64,000 nt of DNA from Microbacterium sp. W4I4 (GCF_030816235.1 NZ_JAUSXT010000001.1:2542001-2606000), one strand, 5' to 3'; shown: positions 16,860 to 25,546, counted from the stretch's first letter. Translations and numbers: made by a program. Notes: generated from the sequence alone by a model not told the origin.

Positions 16860-17735
16860 TCAGCGCGCGGTGCGCGCCAGGATCACCGCTCCGCGGAGCG
16901 AGGCATCAGGACCGAACTCCGAGAGCACCAGCTCCGGCGGATAGGGCAGAGCCTCCGCGAGTCGCGCGCGCAGCGGCTGCAGCAGCGCGTCCCCGGCGCG
17001 GATCATCCCGCCGCCGATGGCGATGCGGGCGGGATCGATCGTCAGGATCGCGGTCGCGAGGTGCCGCGCGATCTCGTCCACCGCCTCCAACCACATCCGG
17101 CTGGCGGGTTCGGAGTGCCCGGCCTCGGAGACGAGCCCGGCAGCATCCGTCGCCGAGATGCCGTCGTCGGCGGCGACCCGTCTGCTCAGACCGCGCCCGC
17201 CCGCGAACTCCTCCAGGGTCGGCGAGGACGCGCTCCAGTCGGAAACCGGTCCGACGATGCCGTAGCCGACCTCGCCGGCAGCGCCGTGGGCGCCGTGGAG
17301 CACCTCGCCGTCGATGATGGGCGCGATGGCGATGCCGGTGCCGAGATTGACGTAGAGGGCCACCGACGAGCCGCGGAGGGCGCCCTCCCGGCACTCCGCG
17401 AGGGCGGCGGCCTTGACGTCGTTCGAGATCGCCAGGGCGCTCACCCCGAACTCCGAGCGCAGTCGTGCGCCGAGATCTAGCTCCGACCATCCGATCACGT
17501 TCGGTGCGAGATCCACCCTGTCGTCGAGGACCACGCCCGGAGTGGATATGCCCACGGCATCCAGGACCCCGACGCTGTCGACCAGCCTTCGAGCAGCGTC
17601 GAAGGCGCGCGAGAGCACGCTCGTCGCGGATTCGTCGGCGCCGATGCGCAGCCGCTCCTCGAGGGCGGAGCCGCCTGCGGCCTCGGCGCGGAGAGCGACC
17701 TTCGTGCCGCCGAAGTCGATTCCGAGGACGTTCAC
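16860..17735 (-). CDS. ROK-family sugar kinase
   Basis: A 291-residue ROK protein without a DNA-binding domain, so a kinase rather than a repressor. Seen: the ATP phosphate-binding motif GIDFGGTKVAL at the N-terminus, SNDVKAAALAE containing the catalytic Asp, NLGTGIAIAPIIDGE and HGAAGEVGY, and GGGMIRAGD near the C-terminus. The usual ROK zinc-site cysteines (CGxxGC) are missing. GTG 17735 follows GGAGGA by seven bases; an in-frame GTG at 17759 overlapping the previous stop is the alternative. It probably phosphorylates a sugar or amino sugar brought in by the locus. Confidence 0.85.
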   Translation of the reverse strand: MNVLGIDFGGTKVALRAEAAGGSALEERLRIGADESATSVLSRAFDAARRLVDSVGVLDAVGISTPGVVLDDRVDLAPNVIGWSELDLGARLRSEFGVSALAISNDVKAAALAECREGALRGSSVALYVNLGTGIAIAPIIDGEVLHGAHGAAGEVGYGIVGPVSDWSASSPTLEEFAGGRGLSRRVAADDGISATDAAGLVSEAGHSEPASRMWLEAVDEIARHLATAILTIDPARIAIGGGMIRAGDALLQPLRARLAEALPYPPELVLSEFGPDASLRGAVILARTAR

Positions 17736-17755
17736 CGCAGCATCCTCCGGCGACG

Positions 17756-19258
17756 TCACGCGAGCGCGGCGGTCGCCGCGACCAGGTCGTCCGCGACGGT
17801 GTCCAGGTGAGCGCGCGCGTCGTCCCGCCAGGTGCGAAACTCCTCCACGACCGCTACCCGGGCGGATGCCATCCGCGCCACCTCCGCGGGGGCCGCGCCG
17901 CCCGTCGACGTGCGCACCGCGACGAAGTTGTCCGCATCCAGGGCGCGCGCGAAGTCGGCCGGGGTCAGCGAGACGTCGCGGCCAGCGACCTCCGTCGTGA
18001 TCTCGTGCACGCGCTCGGGGTCGATGGTGCGCACGTCGACGATGCCCGCGGCATCCGCTTCGCGCACCACGCGCGACACGACCGTGTGCGCCTGCGTGAA
18101 CGTGAGCCCGCCGTCGCGGACGAGTGTGTCGGCCAGCTCGGTCGCGTTCGCGAAGGATGCCAGGGCGCGCTCGCGCATCACGTCGGTGTTCACCTGGAGG
18201 GTGCCGAGCACTCCCGTGAGCAGGTGCAGCACGTCGGTCAGGGTGTCGACGGCGCGCCACGCGTACGGCTGCAGATCGTCCTCGGTGTCGACGATGTCCC
18301 CGAAGGGGGTGTTGTGCATCATCGTGAGCACCGTCGCCGCACTCGCCGAGGCGGCGGAAAGCAGCGAGCGGGAGTGCTCGAGGGAGACGGGGTTGCGCTT
18401 CTGGGGCATGATCGACGAGATCTGCACGTAGGGGGCCGCCACGCGGTACAGGCCGAACTCGGCCGTGCACCAGGTGAGGAAGTCGACGCAGCTGCGACCG
18501 GTGTCGATCGCCATGAGCTGCAGGGCGATCGCGGAGTGCGCGATGTAGTCGGTCGCGGCGACCGCGTCATAGGAGTTCTCCACCAGCCCGCGGAAGCCCA
18601 GCAGCCTGGCCATGTGGTCGCGGTCGATCGCGAAGCCGGTGCCCGTCAGGGCTGCGCCGCCCATGGGCGAGTAGTCGAGGCTCTCGTACGCCTGCTGCAC
18701 GCGGCGGATGTCGCGGCCCAGCACGTCCGCGATCGCGAGGAAGCGGTGCCCGAGCGTCGACGGCTGAGCGGGTTGGGTGTGCGTGTGCTCGAGCGACAGG
18801 GTGTCGGCGTGCTCGGCGCCCAGACGGACCAGGGTCTCGTACAGTTCGCCCGCGGCATCCAGCACCCGCAGCAGCTGGCGGCGCATCACCATCCGGTACA
18901 GGGCCATGCCCATGTCGTTGCGGCTGCGCGCGGTGTGCAGGCTTCCCGTCACCTCGCCGCCGATGCGCATCATCTCGTGCTCGACCGTGAAGAAGAGGTC
19001 CTCGAACTGGCCGGTGTACTCGCTCGCCGCGAGCGCGTCGAGGTCGAGTCCGTCGATGGAGCGCGCGATGGCGGCGGCATCCGTGTCGCTGAGGATCCCC
19101 GCATCGTGCAGCATCACCAGATGCGCGCGGTGGATCTGGATCATCGACGGCAGCAGCATCCGCTTCGCCTGGTCGTAGGCAGGACGCAGCACGGCGGTGG
19201 TGTAGCTCTCGCCGGGGAAAGACTCTCCGTCACGCTGGATGATCTCGTCGCGGTTCAT
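17756..19258 (-). CDS. Argininosuccinate-lyase-like enzyme (fumarase/aspartase superfamily)
   Basis: A 500-residue member of the superfamily that cleaves a C-N or C-O bond with release of fumarate. Seen: SLHTARSRNDMGM (substrate-binding HTARSRND), HTHTQPAQPSTLGH with the catalytic-base region, and the flexible signature loop SSIMPQKRNPVSLEHSR. It is closer to argininosuccinate lyase than to PurB. No arginine genes are nearby; instead it lies between an ABC importer and a sugar kinase, so a catabolic role on an imported succinyl-amine or related substrate is more likely. The exact reaction is unknown. AGAGAAG precedes the ATG. Confidence 0.8.
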   Translation of the reverse strand: MNRDEIIQRDGESFPGESYTTAVLRPAYDQAKRMLLPSMIQIHRAHLVMLHDAGILSDTDAAAIARSIDGLDLDALAASEYTGQFEDLFFTVEHEMMRIGGEVTGSLHTARSRNDMGMALYRMVMRRQLLRVLDAAGELYETLVRLGAEHADTLSLEHTHTQPAQPSTLGHRFLAIADVLGRDIRRVQQAYESLDYSPMGGAALTGTGFAIDRDHMARLLGFRGLVENSYDAVAATDYIAHSAIALQLMAIDTGRSCVDFLTWCTAEFGLYRVAAPYVQISSIMPQKRNPVSLEHSRSLLSAASASAATVLTMMHNTPFGDIVDTEDDLQPYAWRAVDTLTDVLHLLTGVLGTLQVNTDVMRERALASFANATELADTLVRDGGLTFTQAHTVVSRVVREADAAGIVDVRTIDPERVHEITTEVAGRDVSLTPADFARALDADNFVAVRTSTGGAAPAEVARMASARVAVVEEFRTWRDDARAHLDTVADDLVAATAALA

Positions 19259-19331
19259 TTCTTCTTCTCTTTCAGGGGTATGGCAGGGTGTTGCCCGCCG
19301 GGCGGGCGCGGAAGTCTGCGGGGAGTGCGGT

Positions 19332-21074
19332 TCAGAGCGTGACTGCGGTGCCTTGCTTCGCCTCCATCCGGCGGGTGATGATCAGCACGCCGAGCACCAG
19401 GAGCACCTGGATCATGCCGTAGACCGAACCCGTGCCGATGTTGCCCTGATAGTTCTCGTTGTTGATGGCGATCGACAGCGGAACCCAGGCGGGGGTGTAG
19501 ATCAGGATGCTGGCGACGAACTCGCCCACGCCGTCGACGAAGGCCAGCAGTGCGCCGGCCATGATGCCGCGGGAGACGAGCGGGAGCACCACCTTGCGGA
19601 ACGCGTACCACCAGCTCGCGCCGAGGCTGCGCGCGGCATCCTCGAGATTCGGATCCAGCTGAGAGAACGACGCGAACGTCGAACGGAAGATGAGCGGGTT
19701 GAATCGCACGAAGTACGCCAGCGGCAGGATCGCGAAGGTGCCGACGAGCACCTGGCCGAAGGCGAACGGCGAGGGGCTGGAGAACGCGGTGATCAGGTTG
19801 ATCGCCACGACCGTGCCCGGCAGCGCCCAGGGAAGCATGATCGCGATGTCGAGGACGAGCTTGCCGCGGAAGTGCATGCGGCTCATCACGTACGCCGCAC
19901 CGGCGCCGAGGATCATGGCGCCTCCGACCGCGATCAGGCTCATCAGCAGCGAGTTGGTCACCGGACGCCAGAAGTCCGCACCCTCGAACAGCTGCGCCCA
20001 CCATTCCAGGGTGTAGCCGGTGGGCAGCACGCTGCGCAGCCATCCGCCCTTCGCGGTGAACGACAGCACCGCGATCATCACGATGGGCAGCACCAGGAAG
20101 AGGGTCGTCGGCACGGCGATGATGACCAGCAGCACCTTCAGCGGTGTCGAGGTGACGGTGGAGCGCTTGCGGCCACCGCCCTTGGACTGGGTGCGGTACA
20201 CCTTGCGCTGCTCGTACGAGCGGATGATCGCGAGGAACACGATCGAGATGATCGCGAGGGTGGTGGAGATGATGGAGGCCAGCCGCATGTCGCCATTGGT
20301 CTTGGCGATCACGATCTGCTGCGTCATCACATCCGTGTACTGGAACAGCAGCGGCGCCGTGTACGAGGACATCGCCGACATGAAGGTGATGAGCGAGCCG
20401 GCGACGAGAGCGGGGGTCAGCATCGGGAGCACGACCTTGCGCCAGACGCGCCCCGTGCTCGCACCCATCGACTCGGCCGCCTCCTCCAGGGAGGAGTCGG
20501 CGTTGGCCAGCGCGGCCGATACCGTGAGGAAGAAGTAGGGGTACATCGTCATGGCGTGCACGATCAGCACGCCGGCCAGGCCCTGCAGCCAGAATGTCTG
20601 CTGGTCGAAGCCGAACCACTCCTGCATCGCGAACGGGATGCGCCCGCCGACGCCGAACAGCAGCTTGAACGACCACACGCCCATCAGCGGCGGCAGGGCG
20701 ATCGGCAGCAGGGCGAGCACCTGGCAGATCCGACGGCCGGGGAAGTCCCAGCGCGTGAGCAGGATGGCGACGGCGGTGCCGAGCAGCCCGGCCACCAGCA
20801 CCGAGAGCAGCGACAGCACGATCGAGCCGCCGATGGCGGAGGTCTGGGTCGGATTGGCGAAGAAGTCGCTCCACGCCTTGAACGAGAACCCGAGCACTGC
20901 CGCCTTGTCCTGGGAGATGCTGCGGCGCGCGGTCGCGATCATGGGACCGATCACGTAGCCGAGCAGCACCACGCCCAGCAGGACGAGGGTGAGGACGGTG
21001 GACCAGCGGCGGCGGATCCACGGTGGGCGCTTGGACGGGCCGGTGACCCGCTGCGCGTTGGTCAGCGTGGTCAT
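19332..21074 (-). CDS. ABC importer permease, tandem fused (FbpB/AfuB type)
   Basis: A 580-residue permease with about 12 membrane helices. Two binding-protein-dependent permease domains are joined head to tail: EAA loops are seen as EEAAESMGASTGRVWRKVVLP in the first half and EDAARSLGASWWYAFRKVVLP in the second. Fused permeases are typical of Fe(III)/AfuABC, phosphonate and thiamine-type importers. ATG 21074 overlaps the ATPase stop by one base (TGATG); a GTG one codon earlier is possible. A small hairpin (CCCGCC/GGCGGG) separates it from the lyase gene. Confidence 0.88.
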   Translation of the reverse strand: MTTLTNAQRVTGPSKRPPWIRRRWSTVLTLVLLGVVLLGYVIGPMIATARRSISQDKAAVLGFSFKAWSDFFANPTQTSAIGGSIVLSLLSVLVAGLLGTAVAILLTRWDFPGRRICQVLALLPIALPPLMGVWSFKLLFGVGGRIPFAMQEWFGFDQQTFWLQGLAGVLIVHAMTMYPYFFLTVSAALANADSSLEEAAESMGASTGRVWRKVVLPMLTPALVAGSLITFMSAMSSYTAPLLFQYTDVMTQQIVIAKTNGDMRLASIISTTLAIISIVFLAIIRSYEQRKVYRTQSKGGGRKRSTVTSTPLKVLLVIIAVPTTLFLVLPIVMIAVLSFTAKGGWLRSVLPTGYTLEWWAQLFEGADFWRPVTNSLLMSLIAVGGAMILGAGAAYVMSRMHFRGKLVLDIAIMLPWALPGTVVAINLITAFSSPSPFAFGQVLVGTFAILPLAYFVRFNPLIFRSTFASFSQLDPNLEDAARSLGASWWYAFRKVVLPLVSRGIMAGALLAFVDGVGEFVASILIYTPAWVPLSIAINNENYQGNIGTGSVYGMIQVLLVLGVLIITRRMEAKQGTAVTL

Positions 21075-22159
21075 CACTGCTCCGCCGGGACGCAGTAGGC
21101 GGACTCCTCCGGCAGGACCACGCGCAGGGGGTCGCCCCGTTCGGGCCGGGCGTGCGTGCCCGTCAGATCGACCTTGATGCGGCCGATCGAGGTGTCCAGT
21201 TCGCAGGAGAGCGAGTAGCCGATGAAATCGACGTCGACCACGATTCCCGAGACGACGTTCGCCACCTCGCCGTCCGTCGCCGGGCGGACGTTCTCCGCGC
21301 GGACGGTCGCGACCAGCGCGGATCCGGATGCGAAGGAGACATCGGGTGCGGCGTTCTCGGTGCGCACGTGCAGCGTGCTGCCGTCTGCGAGGTCGAGCAC
21401 CGCGCGCCCGCCGTCCACCCGGCGCACGGTGGCGTCGAGCAGGTTGTTGCGGCCGAGGAACCCCGCGACGAACGCGGTGCGCGGGTGGCTGTACACCTCA
21501 TCGGGCGTGCCCACCTGGTGCACCACCGCGGTGTTCATGACGGCGATGCGAGTGGACATCGCCAGAGCCTCGGCCTGGTCGTGCGTGACGTAGACCGAGG
21601 TGATGCCTGTCTCGGCGTGCAGATCGCGCAGCGCGCCGCGCATCTCCAGACGCAGCTTCGCGTCGAGGTTCGACATCGGTTCGTCCAGCAGGAGCAGCTG
21701 GGGGCGGAAGACGAGCGCTCGGGCGAGCGCGACACGCTGCTGCTGCCCGCCCGAGAGCTCGTCGACGCGGGCGCCCGCCTGAGCGGCGAGTCCCACCTGT
21801 GCCAGCACGTCGCGGATGCGACGCTCGGCCTCGGCCTTCTGCACCTTGCGCACGTCGAGTCCGAATCCGACGTTGCGCGTGACGGACATGTGCGGGAACA
21901 GCGCGTAGTTCTGGAAGACCAGACCCACGTCGCGCTTGCTCGCCGGCGCGTACGTCACGTCGCGATCGTCGAAGTGGATCGTGCCGCTGTCGGGCTCCTC
22001 GAAGCCGGCGATTATGCGCAGCGTCGTCGACTTGCCGCAACCCGACGGACCGAGCAGAGTGAAGAACTCCCCGTCGGCGACCGTCAGATCGATGCCGTCC
22101 ACGACGGTGCCCGAACGCGCGAACGACTTGCGCAGCTGGTGCAGTGCGACCGAGACCAT
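21074..22159 (-). CDS. ABC importer ATPase (FbpC/PotA type)
   Basis: A 361-residue ATPase: Walker A GPSGCGKST, Q-loop FQNYALFPHM, signature LSGGQQQRVALARAL, Walker B LLLLDEPMSNLD, switch His in VTHDQAEA. A TOBE-like C-terminal region (about 250-360) is of the kind that binds regulators or substrate. It sits between the binding-protein gene (9-base gap) and the fused permease gene (1-base overlap). Confidence 0.92.
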   Translation of the reverse strand: MVSVALHQLRKSFARSGTVVDGIDLTVADGEFFTLLGPSGCGKSTTLRIIAGFEEPDSGTIHFDDRDVTYAPASKRDVGLVFQNYALFPHMSVTRNVGFGLDVRKVQKAEAERRIRDVLAQVGLAAQAGARVDELSGGQQQRVALARALVFRPQLLLLDEPMSNLDAKLRLEMRGALRDLHAETGITSVYVTHDQAEALAMSTRIAVMNTAVVHQVGTPDEVYSHPRTAFVAGFLGRNNLLDATVRRVDGGRAVLDLADGSTLHVRTENAAPDVSFASGSALVATVRAENVRPATDGEVANVVSGIVVDVDFIGYSLSCELDTSIGRIKVDLTGTHARPERGDPLRVVLPEESAYCVPAEQ

Positions 22160-22167
22160 GTGTCAGA

Positions 22168-23268
22168 TCAGCCCTTGTCCTTGATGTTGTCGGCCCAGTA
22201 CGTCATCCACTCGTCCTGGTGCTCGGCGAAGACGGCCCAGTCGATCTTCATCTCGTTGAGGTCGAAGTCCTTCATCCAGTCGGGCTGGTCGCCCTCGGGG
22301 ATGTCCATCGCCGGGATCTGGTAGTAGTCCGAGGCGAGCTTGGCCTGCATCTTCGGCTCCATCAGGAAGTCCATGAACGCCTGACCTGCGGCCTGCTGCT
22401 TCTCGTTCTTGATGACGGCGACGCCGTCGACGAGCACGGGAGCGCCCGACTTCGGCATGATGTAGCCCCACGGACGGTTGTTCTTCAGCGGCTGGATCAG
22501 CGCGTCCTGCATGTTCCACACGGTCACCTGACCGGTGCCCTGGTCGAGCTGCGTGTACATGTCATCAGGCGTCGCCGCGTACGAGACGGTGTTCGCGTCG
22601 ATCTTCTTCAGCAGGTCGTAGCCGGCATCCGGCTTGCCGTCCGCATCGAAGGCCGAGTAGACCATCGAGGCGTAGATCGTGCGCATGGTGCCCGAGGGCA
22701 TGACATCGCGGATGACGATCTTGTCCTTCCACTCGGGCTTGGCGAGGTCCGCCCAGTCCTGCGGAGCGCTCTTCTCGTCGAGCAGATCGGAGTTGTAGAT
22801 GATGACCTCGGGAAGCAGCATCTCCGCGATCCACTGGTTGTCGGGATCCTTGTACTTGTCGTCGACGTCTCCGCCGCTCTTCGGCTCGTACGCGGAGAGC
22901 AGGCCCTCGTCGGCGGCCTGTTCGAACTGCTGCTGCGTGCCGCCCCACAGGAAACCGGCCTGCGGGTTGCCCGCCTCCGCGCGCATGCGGTCGAGGTTGT
23001 CCTGCGCGCCGGCGATGACCGTGGTCACCTTGCCCGCGTAATCGGGGTTGGCCTTCTCGAACTCGGAGACGACCCAGGCGACCTCGTCCTTGTCGCGACC
23101 GGTGTAGATGGTCAGACTCTCGCTGGGCTTCACCTCCGAGTTGTCGTCGGCGGGTGCGGTGGTCTTGGCGGGTGCGACGTCGCCGGCGCATCCGGAGAGC
23201 AGCAGGGCGCCTGCTGCGGCGAAGCCGGCGAACGCGGTCAGTCGGCGGGTGGTGGTGTGTGCCTTCAT
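22168..23268 (-). CDS. ABC importer substrate-binding lipoprotein (AfuA/FbpA-like)
   Basis: A 366-residue lipoprotein with lipobox LLLSGC at about residue 22-27. The mature part starts SLTIYTGRDKDEVAWVVSEFEKANP, typical of class II extracellular binding proteins for iron, thiamine, 2-aminoethylphosphonate or sugar phosphates. The TGRDKDEV start and WGGTQQQFEQAADEG are family-like. The paired tyrosines of true ferric-binding proteins are present only as DYYQIP. Given the deacetylases and kinase around it, an amino-sugar-containing or phosphorylated ligand is plausible. Ligand not known. Confidence 0.83.
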   Translation of the reverse strand: MKAHTTTRRLTAFAGFAAAGALLLSGCAGDVAPAKTTAPADDNSEVKPSESLTIYTGRDKDEVAWVVSEFEKANPDYAGKVTTVIAGAQDNLDRMRAEAGNPQAGFLWGGTQQQFEQAADEGLLSAYEPKSGGDVDDKYKDPDNQWIAEMLLPEVIIYNSDLLDEKSAPQDWADLAKPEWKDKIVIRDVMPSGTMRTIYASMVYSAFDADGKPDAGYDLLKKIDANTVSYAATPDDMYTQLDQGTGQVTVWNMQDALIQPLKNNRPWGYIMPKSGAPVLVDGVAVIKNEKQQAAGQAFMDFLMEPKMQAKLASDYYQIPAMDIPEGDQPDWMKDFDLNEMKIDWAVFAEHQDEWMTYWADNIKDKG

Positions 23269-23347
23269 GTTCTTCCTCGTCGAGTCGATGCGGCGGATGC
23301 CGCGGGATGGATTGCGGATGGGTGGTGGGAAGGGTTCGGGATGCCGG

Positions 23348-24466
23348 TCATAGGCCTCCGGCCAGAAGCTGCTGCCAGCAGCGGTTCAGGGCGGAGTCGA
23401 GAACGGCATCCGGTTTGGGTCGGGCAGAGCGGATGTCGGGCAGGAAGGGGAGCTCTCCGCGCAGCGCCTCGAGCATCGCGCTGCGCTCCGATTCGCGGAA
23501 CGACCTGGCGTGACCGCCGAGCAGGATCACGTGCGGGTCGAGAAGTGTGGTGATCACGGCGATCGCATGCGAGAAGGCGGCGAGCACATCGGCGCGGATG
23601 CGCAGGGCTGCGGCATCTCCGTCATCCGCGAGCGCCAGCAGGCGATCGACCGCAGGCGCGTCGACGGTGTGCCCCGCGGCCTCCAGTCGCGATGCGATCG
23701 CAAGAGTGGAGGTGGTGTCCTCGAAGTCGGTCCGGTCGGTCGCGCTCAGCGGGGACAGGCCGATCTCGCCCGCGGCGCCGTGGTCGCCCTCGATCAGGCG
23801 CCCGCCGGCGATGATGCCCGCACCGATGCCCCGGGTGCCGAGATAGAGGTAGACCGCGTTGCGGCTCGCCCGCTCGTCCAGAGTGCGGCGTTCGGATGCC
23901 ATCATCAGGTTCACGTCGTTGTCGATCGTGACGACCACGCCGAACCTCTCGCGCAGCATCGAGCGCAGCGGGACCTCCTCGGTCCAGCCGATATCGGGTG
24001 CGGCGCTCACGTCGCCGGTCTCCGCATCGACGACGCCGGGCACCGCCACGCCGATGCCGAGCACGCGGGGCGTGCGCTCGATCAGCGCCGCGATGGCGTC
24101 GCCGATCGACTCAGGACTGATCACCCCGTCGATCGCCTCGGCGCGCGTCTCGGCGATGATCCCGCCGTGCAGGTTCACGCAGCGCGCGCGCAGTCCCTCG
24201 GAGGTGCACGAGACGGCGAGGAGAGCACCGTGATCGCGCACGACCTCGAGGCGGACGGGAGGCCGTCCGATCGCCTGGGCCTGGGTGCCGAGTTCGCGCA
24301 GGATGCCGTCGTCGATGAGACTGCGCACCAGTCGGGTGATCAGAGACGAGCTGACGCCGAACTGCTCGACGAGATCGGTGCGGCTCTTGCGCTGCTCGTG
24401 CAGGGCGCCGACCACGCGGGCGCGCTGCGTGCGCCGGTCATCGAGGGCGAGCGTCGGGCGCGACAT
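23348..24466 (-). CDS. ROK-family transcriptional regulator
   Basis: A 372-residue regulator. Residues about 10-70 are a winged helix-turn-helix (RARVVGALHEQRKSRTDLVEQ...SSSLITRLVRSLIDDGIL), followed by a ROK sugar-sensing domain with GVAVPGVVDAE, IDNDVNLMMASE and HGAAGEIGL. The zinc-binding cysteines are absent. Its ATG overlaps the upstream deacetylase stop (TGATG), so it is co-expressed with that gene and precedes the importer genes. It is the best candidate to bind the ACTTANTTTCCG and CTTTGATTCT elements of the locus. Inducer unknown. Confidence 0.87.
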   Translation of the reverse strand: MSRPTLALDDRRTQRARVVGALHEQRKSRTDLVEQFGVSSSLITRLVRSLIDDGILRELGTQAQAIGRPPVRLEVVRDHGALLAVSCTSEGLRARCVNLHGGIIAETRAEAIDGVISPESIGDAIAALIERTPRVLGIGVAVPGVVDAETGDVSAAPDIGWTEEVPLRSMLRERFGVVVTIDNDVNLMMASERRTLDERASRNAVYLYLGTRGIGAGIIAGGRLIEGDHGAAGEIGLSPLSATDRTDFEDTTSTLAIASRLEAAGHTVDAPAVDRLLALADDGDAAALRIRADVLAAFSHAIAVITTLLDPHVILLGGHARSFRESERSAMLEALRGELPFLPDIRSARPKPDAVLDSALNRCWQQLLAGGL

Positions 24467-25368
24467 CAGCGGTCCTCGTCGGAGGGGCGTGAGGCCTCGG
24501 GCAGCAGTGAGGTCTCGTAGTCGGCCGCGGTGCGGTGGCCGCCCTTGACGCGGATGAACCACTCCCGGTCCTGGATGCGCATGCCGCGACCGGATGCGAG
24601 CACCCAGTACGCGCCCTTGACGGTGAGCTGCGTGCGATGGCACGCGAGCGCCGCGGTCTTCGCGGCGAGGTGGTCCGACACGTCGAACTCGACGTCGATC
24701 GCCGCGTCGTCGTGCACCCCGTCCGGATACTCCCGCGGGTCGGGGTCGACCCAGAGCCCGAGCTCGTCGGCATGTCGGGCCAGTTCGGTCAGCTCCGCGA
24801 CGATGAGCTCTCGGGGCACCGCTGTCCAGTAGACGAGTGGCACGTCCCAGACCGACGCGTCGAGCGCGACCGTCGGGTCGGCCGCGAGCTCGACGCCGCG
24901 CATGGCGACACGGTGGGTCTGGATGTGGTCCGGGTGGCCGTAGCCGCCGTTCGGGTCATAGGTGATCACGGCCTGAGGGCGGACCTCACGGATGATCTCG
25001 GCCATCTGCAGGCCCGCCTCGTCGAGGTCGGCCTGCCAGAAGGCGTCCGGGCGATCGTTCGCCGGGATGCCCATCCGGCCGGAGTCGCGGTAGCGACCGG
25101 CGCCGCCGAGATAGCGGTGGTCCGTGACGCCGAGCGCGGAGACGGCGCCAGCGAGCTCTTGGGCACGTTCCGGCCCGAGCTGATCGTCCTCGTCGGCGTG
25201 CAGATGCTGCAGCTCGGGAACGGCGATCCGGCCCTGTTCGCCCTGAGTCGAGGTGACGACGGTGACGCCATGACCCTCCGCGACGAGCCGTGCGATCGTC
25301 CCTCCCGTGGCGCAGCTCTCGTCATCGGGATGAGCATGCGCGAGAAGCACGTGCGAGCTGGCCGCCAT
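24466..25368 (-). CDS. Cytosolic PIG-L (MshB/Mca-like) deacetylase
   Basis: A 300-residue zinc-dependent N-acetyl-amino-sugar deacetylase. Seen: HAHPDDES near residue 12, GGYGHPDHIQTHR with the second metal His, and length close to MshB and Mca of mycothiol metabolism. No signal peptide, so it acts in the cytoplasm. GAGAT precedes the ATG. Mycothiol genes are not nearby, and it begins an operon with a ROK regulator and importer, so a catabolic deacetylase for an imported acetylated sugar is favoured over mycothiol synthesis. Confidence 0.82.
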   Translation of the reverse strand: MAASSHVLLAHAHPDDESCATGGTIARLVAEGHGVTVVTSTQGEQGRIAVPELQHLHADEDDQLGPERAQELAGAVSALGVTDHRYLGGAGRYRDSGRMGIPANDRPDAFWQADLDEAGLQMAEIIREVRPQAVITYDPNGGYGHPDHIQTHRVAMRGVELAADPTVALDASVWDVPLVYWTAVPRELIVAELTELARHADELGLWVDPDPREYPDGVHDDAAIDVEFDVSDHLAAKTAALACHRTQLTVKGAYWVLASGRGMRIQDREWFIRVKGGHRTAADYETSLLPEASRPSDEDR

Positions 25369-25397
25369 GGCGATCTCCTCTGGGCGTCGGGGGCTGT

Positions 25398-25450
25398 CCT
25401 TGTGAAGTGACCTTGTGAAGTGACTTTGATTCTGCCAGCAAGAATCAAAG
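25398..25450. promoter_or_regulatory. Tandem 13-bp repeat plus perfect inverted repeat (operator region)
   Basis: CCTTGTGAAGTGA occurs twice head to tail (25398-25410 and 25411-25423). Directly after it CTTTGATTCT (25424-25433) is exactly mirrored by AGAATCAAAG (25441-25450) around seven bases. This lies 30-82 bases upstream of the deacetylase start, in a low-GC island, and fits an operator for the ROK regulator. Confidence 0.7.
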
Positions 25451-25460
25451 CCTGACAGAC

Positions 25461-25472
25461 CGGAAAATAAGT
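25461..25472 (-). promoter_or_regulatory. ACTTANTTTCCG motif upstream of the cytosolic deacetylase
   Basis: The minus strand reads ACTTATTTTCCG about 93-104 bases before the start codon. The same motif occurs twice upstream of the Tat deacetylase gene about 8.7 kb away, in both orientations. Confidence 0.6.
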
Positions 25473-25511
25473 CGGGTGGAGCGCGATTCTCATTCTCGGC
25501 ATGACCCTTGT

Positions 25512-25526
25512 TGAGAATGGTTCTCA
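25512..25526 (+). promoter_or_regulatory. Zur/Fur-type box upstream of znuA
   Basis: TGAGAA-TGG-TTCTCA is a perfect inverted repeat at the -35 position of the znuA promoter (-10 TAGTGT at 25534-25539, then seven bases to the ATG). An extra half-site TTCTCATT lies at 25487-25494. The pattern resembles actinobacterial Zur boxes, so zinc-dependent repression is expected. Confidence 0.75.
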
Positions 25527-25533
25527 TTTGCAT

Positions 25534-25539
25534 TAGTGT
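25534..25539 (+). promoter_or_regulatory. -10 box of znuA, leaderless spacing
   Basis: TAGTGT followed by seven bases and ATG 25547. No Shine-Dalgarno sequence. The Zur-type box overlaps the matching -35 region. Confidence 0.6.
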
Positions 25540-25546
25540 CCAACGC

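Noticed and set aside
17756..19258. Argininosuccinate lyase of arginine biosynthesis
   Set aside because: No other arg genes are near and it lies between importer and kinase genes. It was kept as an argininosuccinate-lyase-like enzyme of unknown substrate.
24466..25368. MshB of mycothiol synthesis
   Set aside because: Sequence alone cannot separate MshB, Mca and catabolic PIG-L enzymes. Operon context favours catabolism, so no gene symbol was given.
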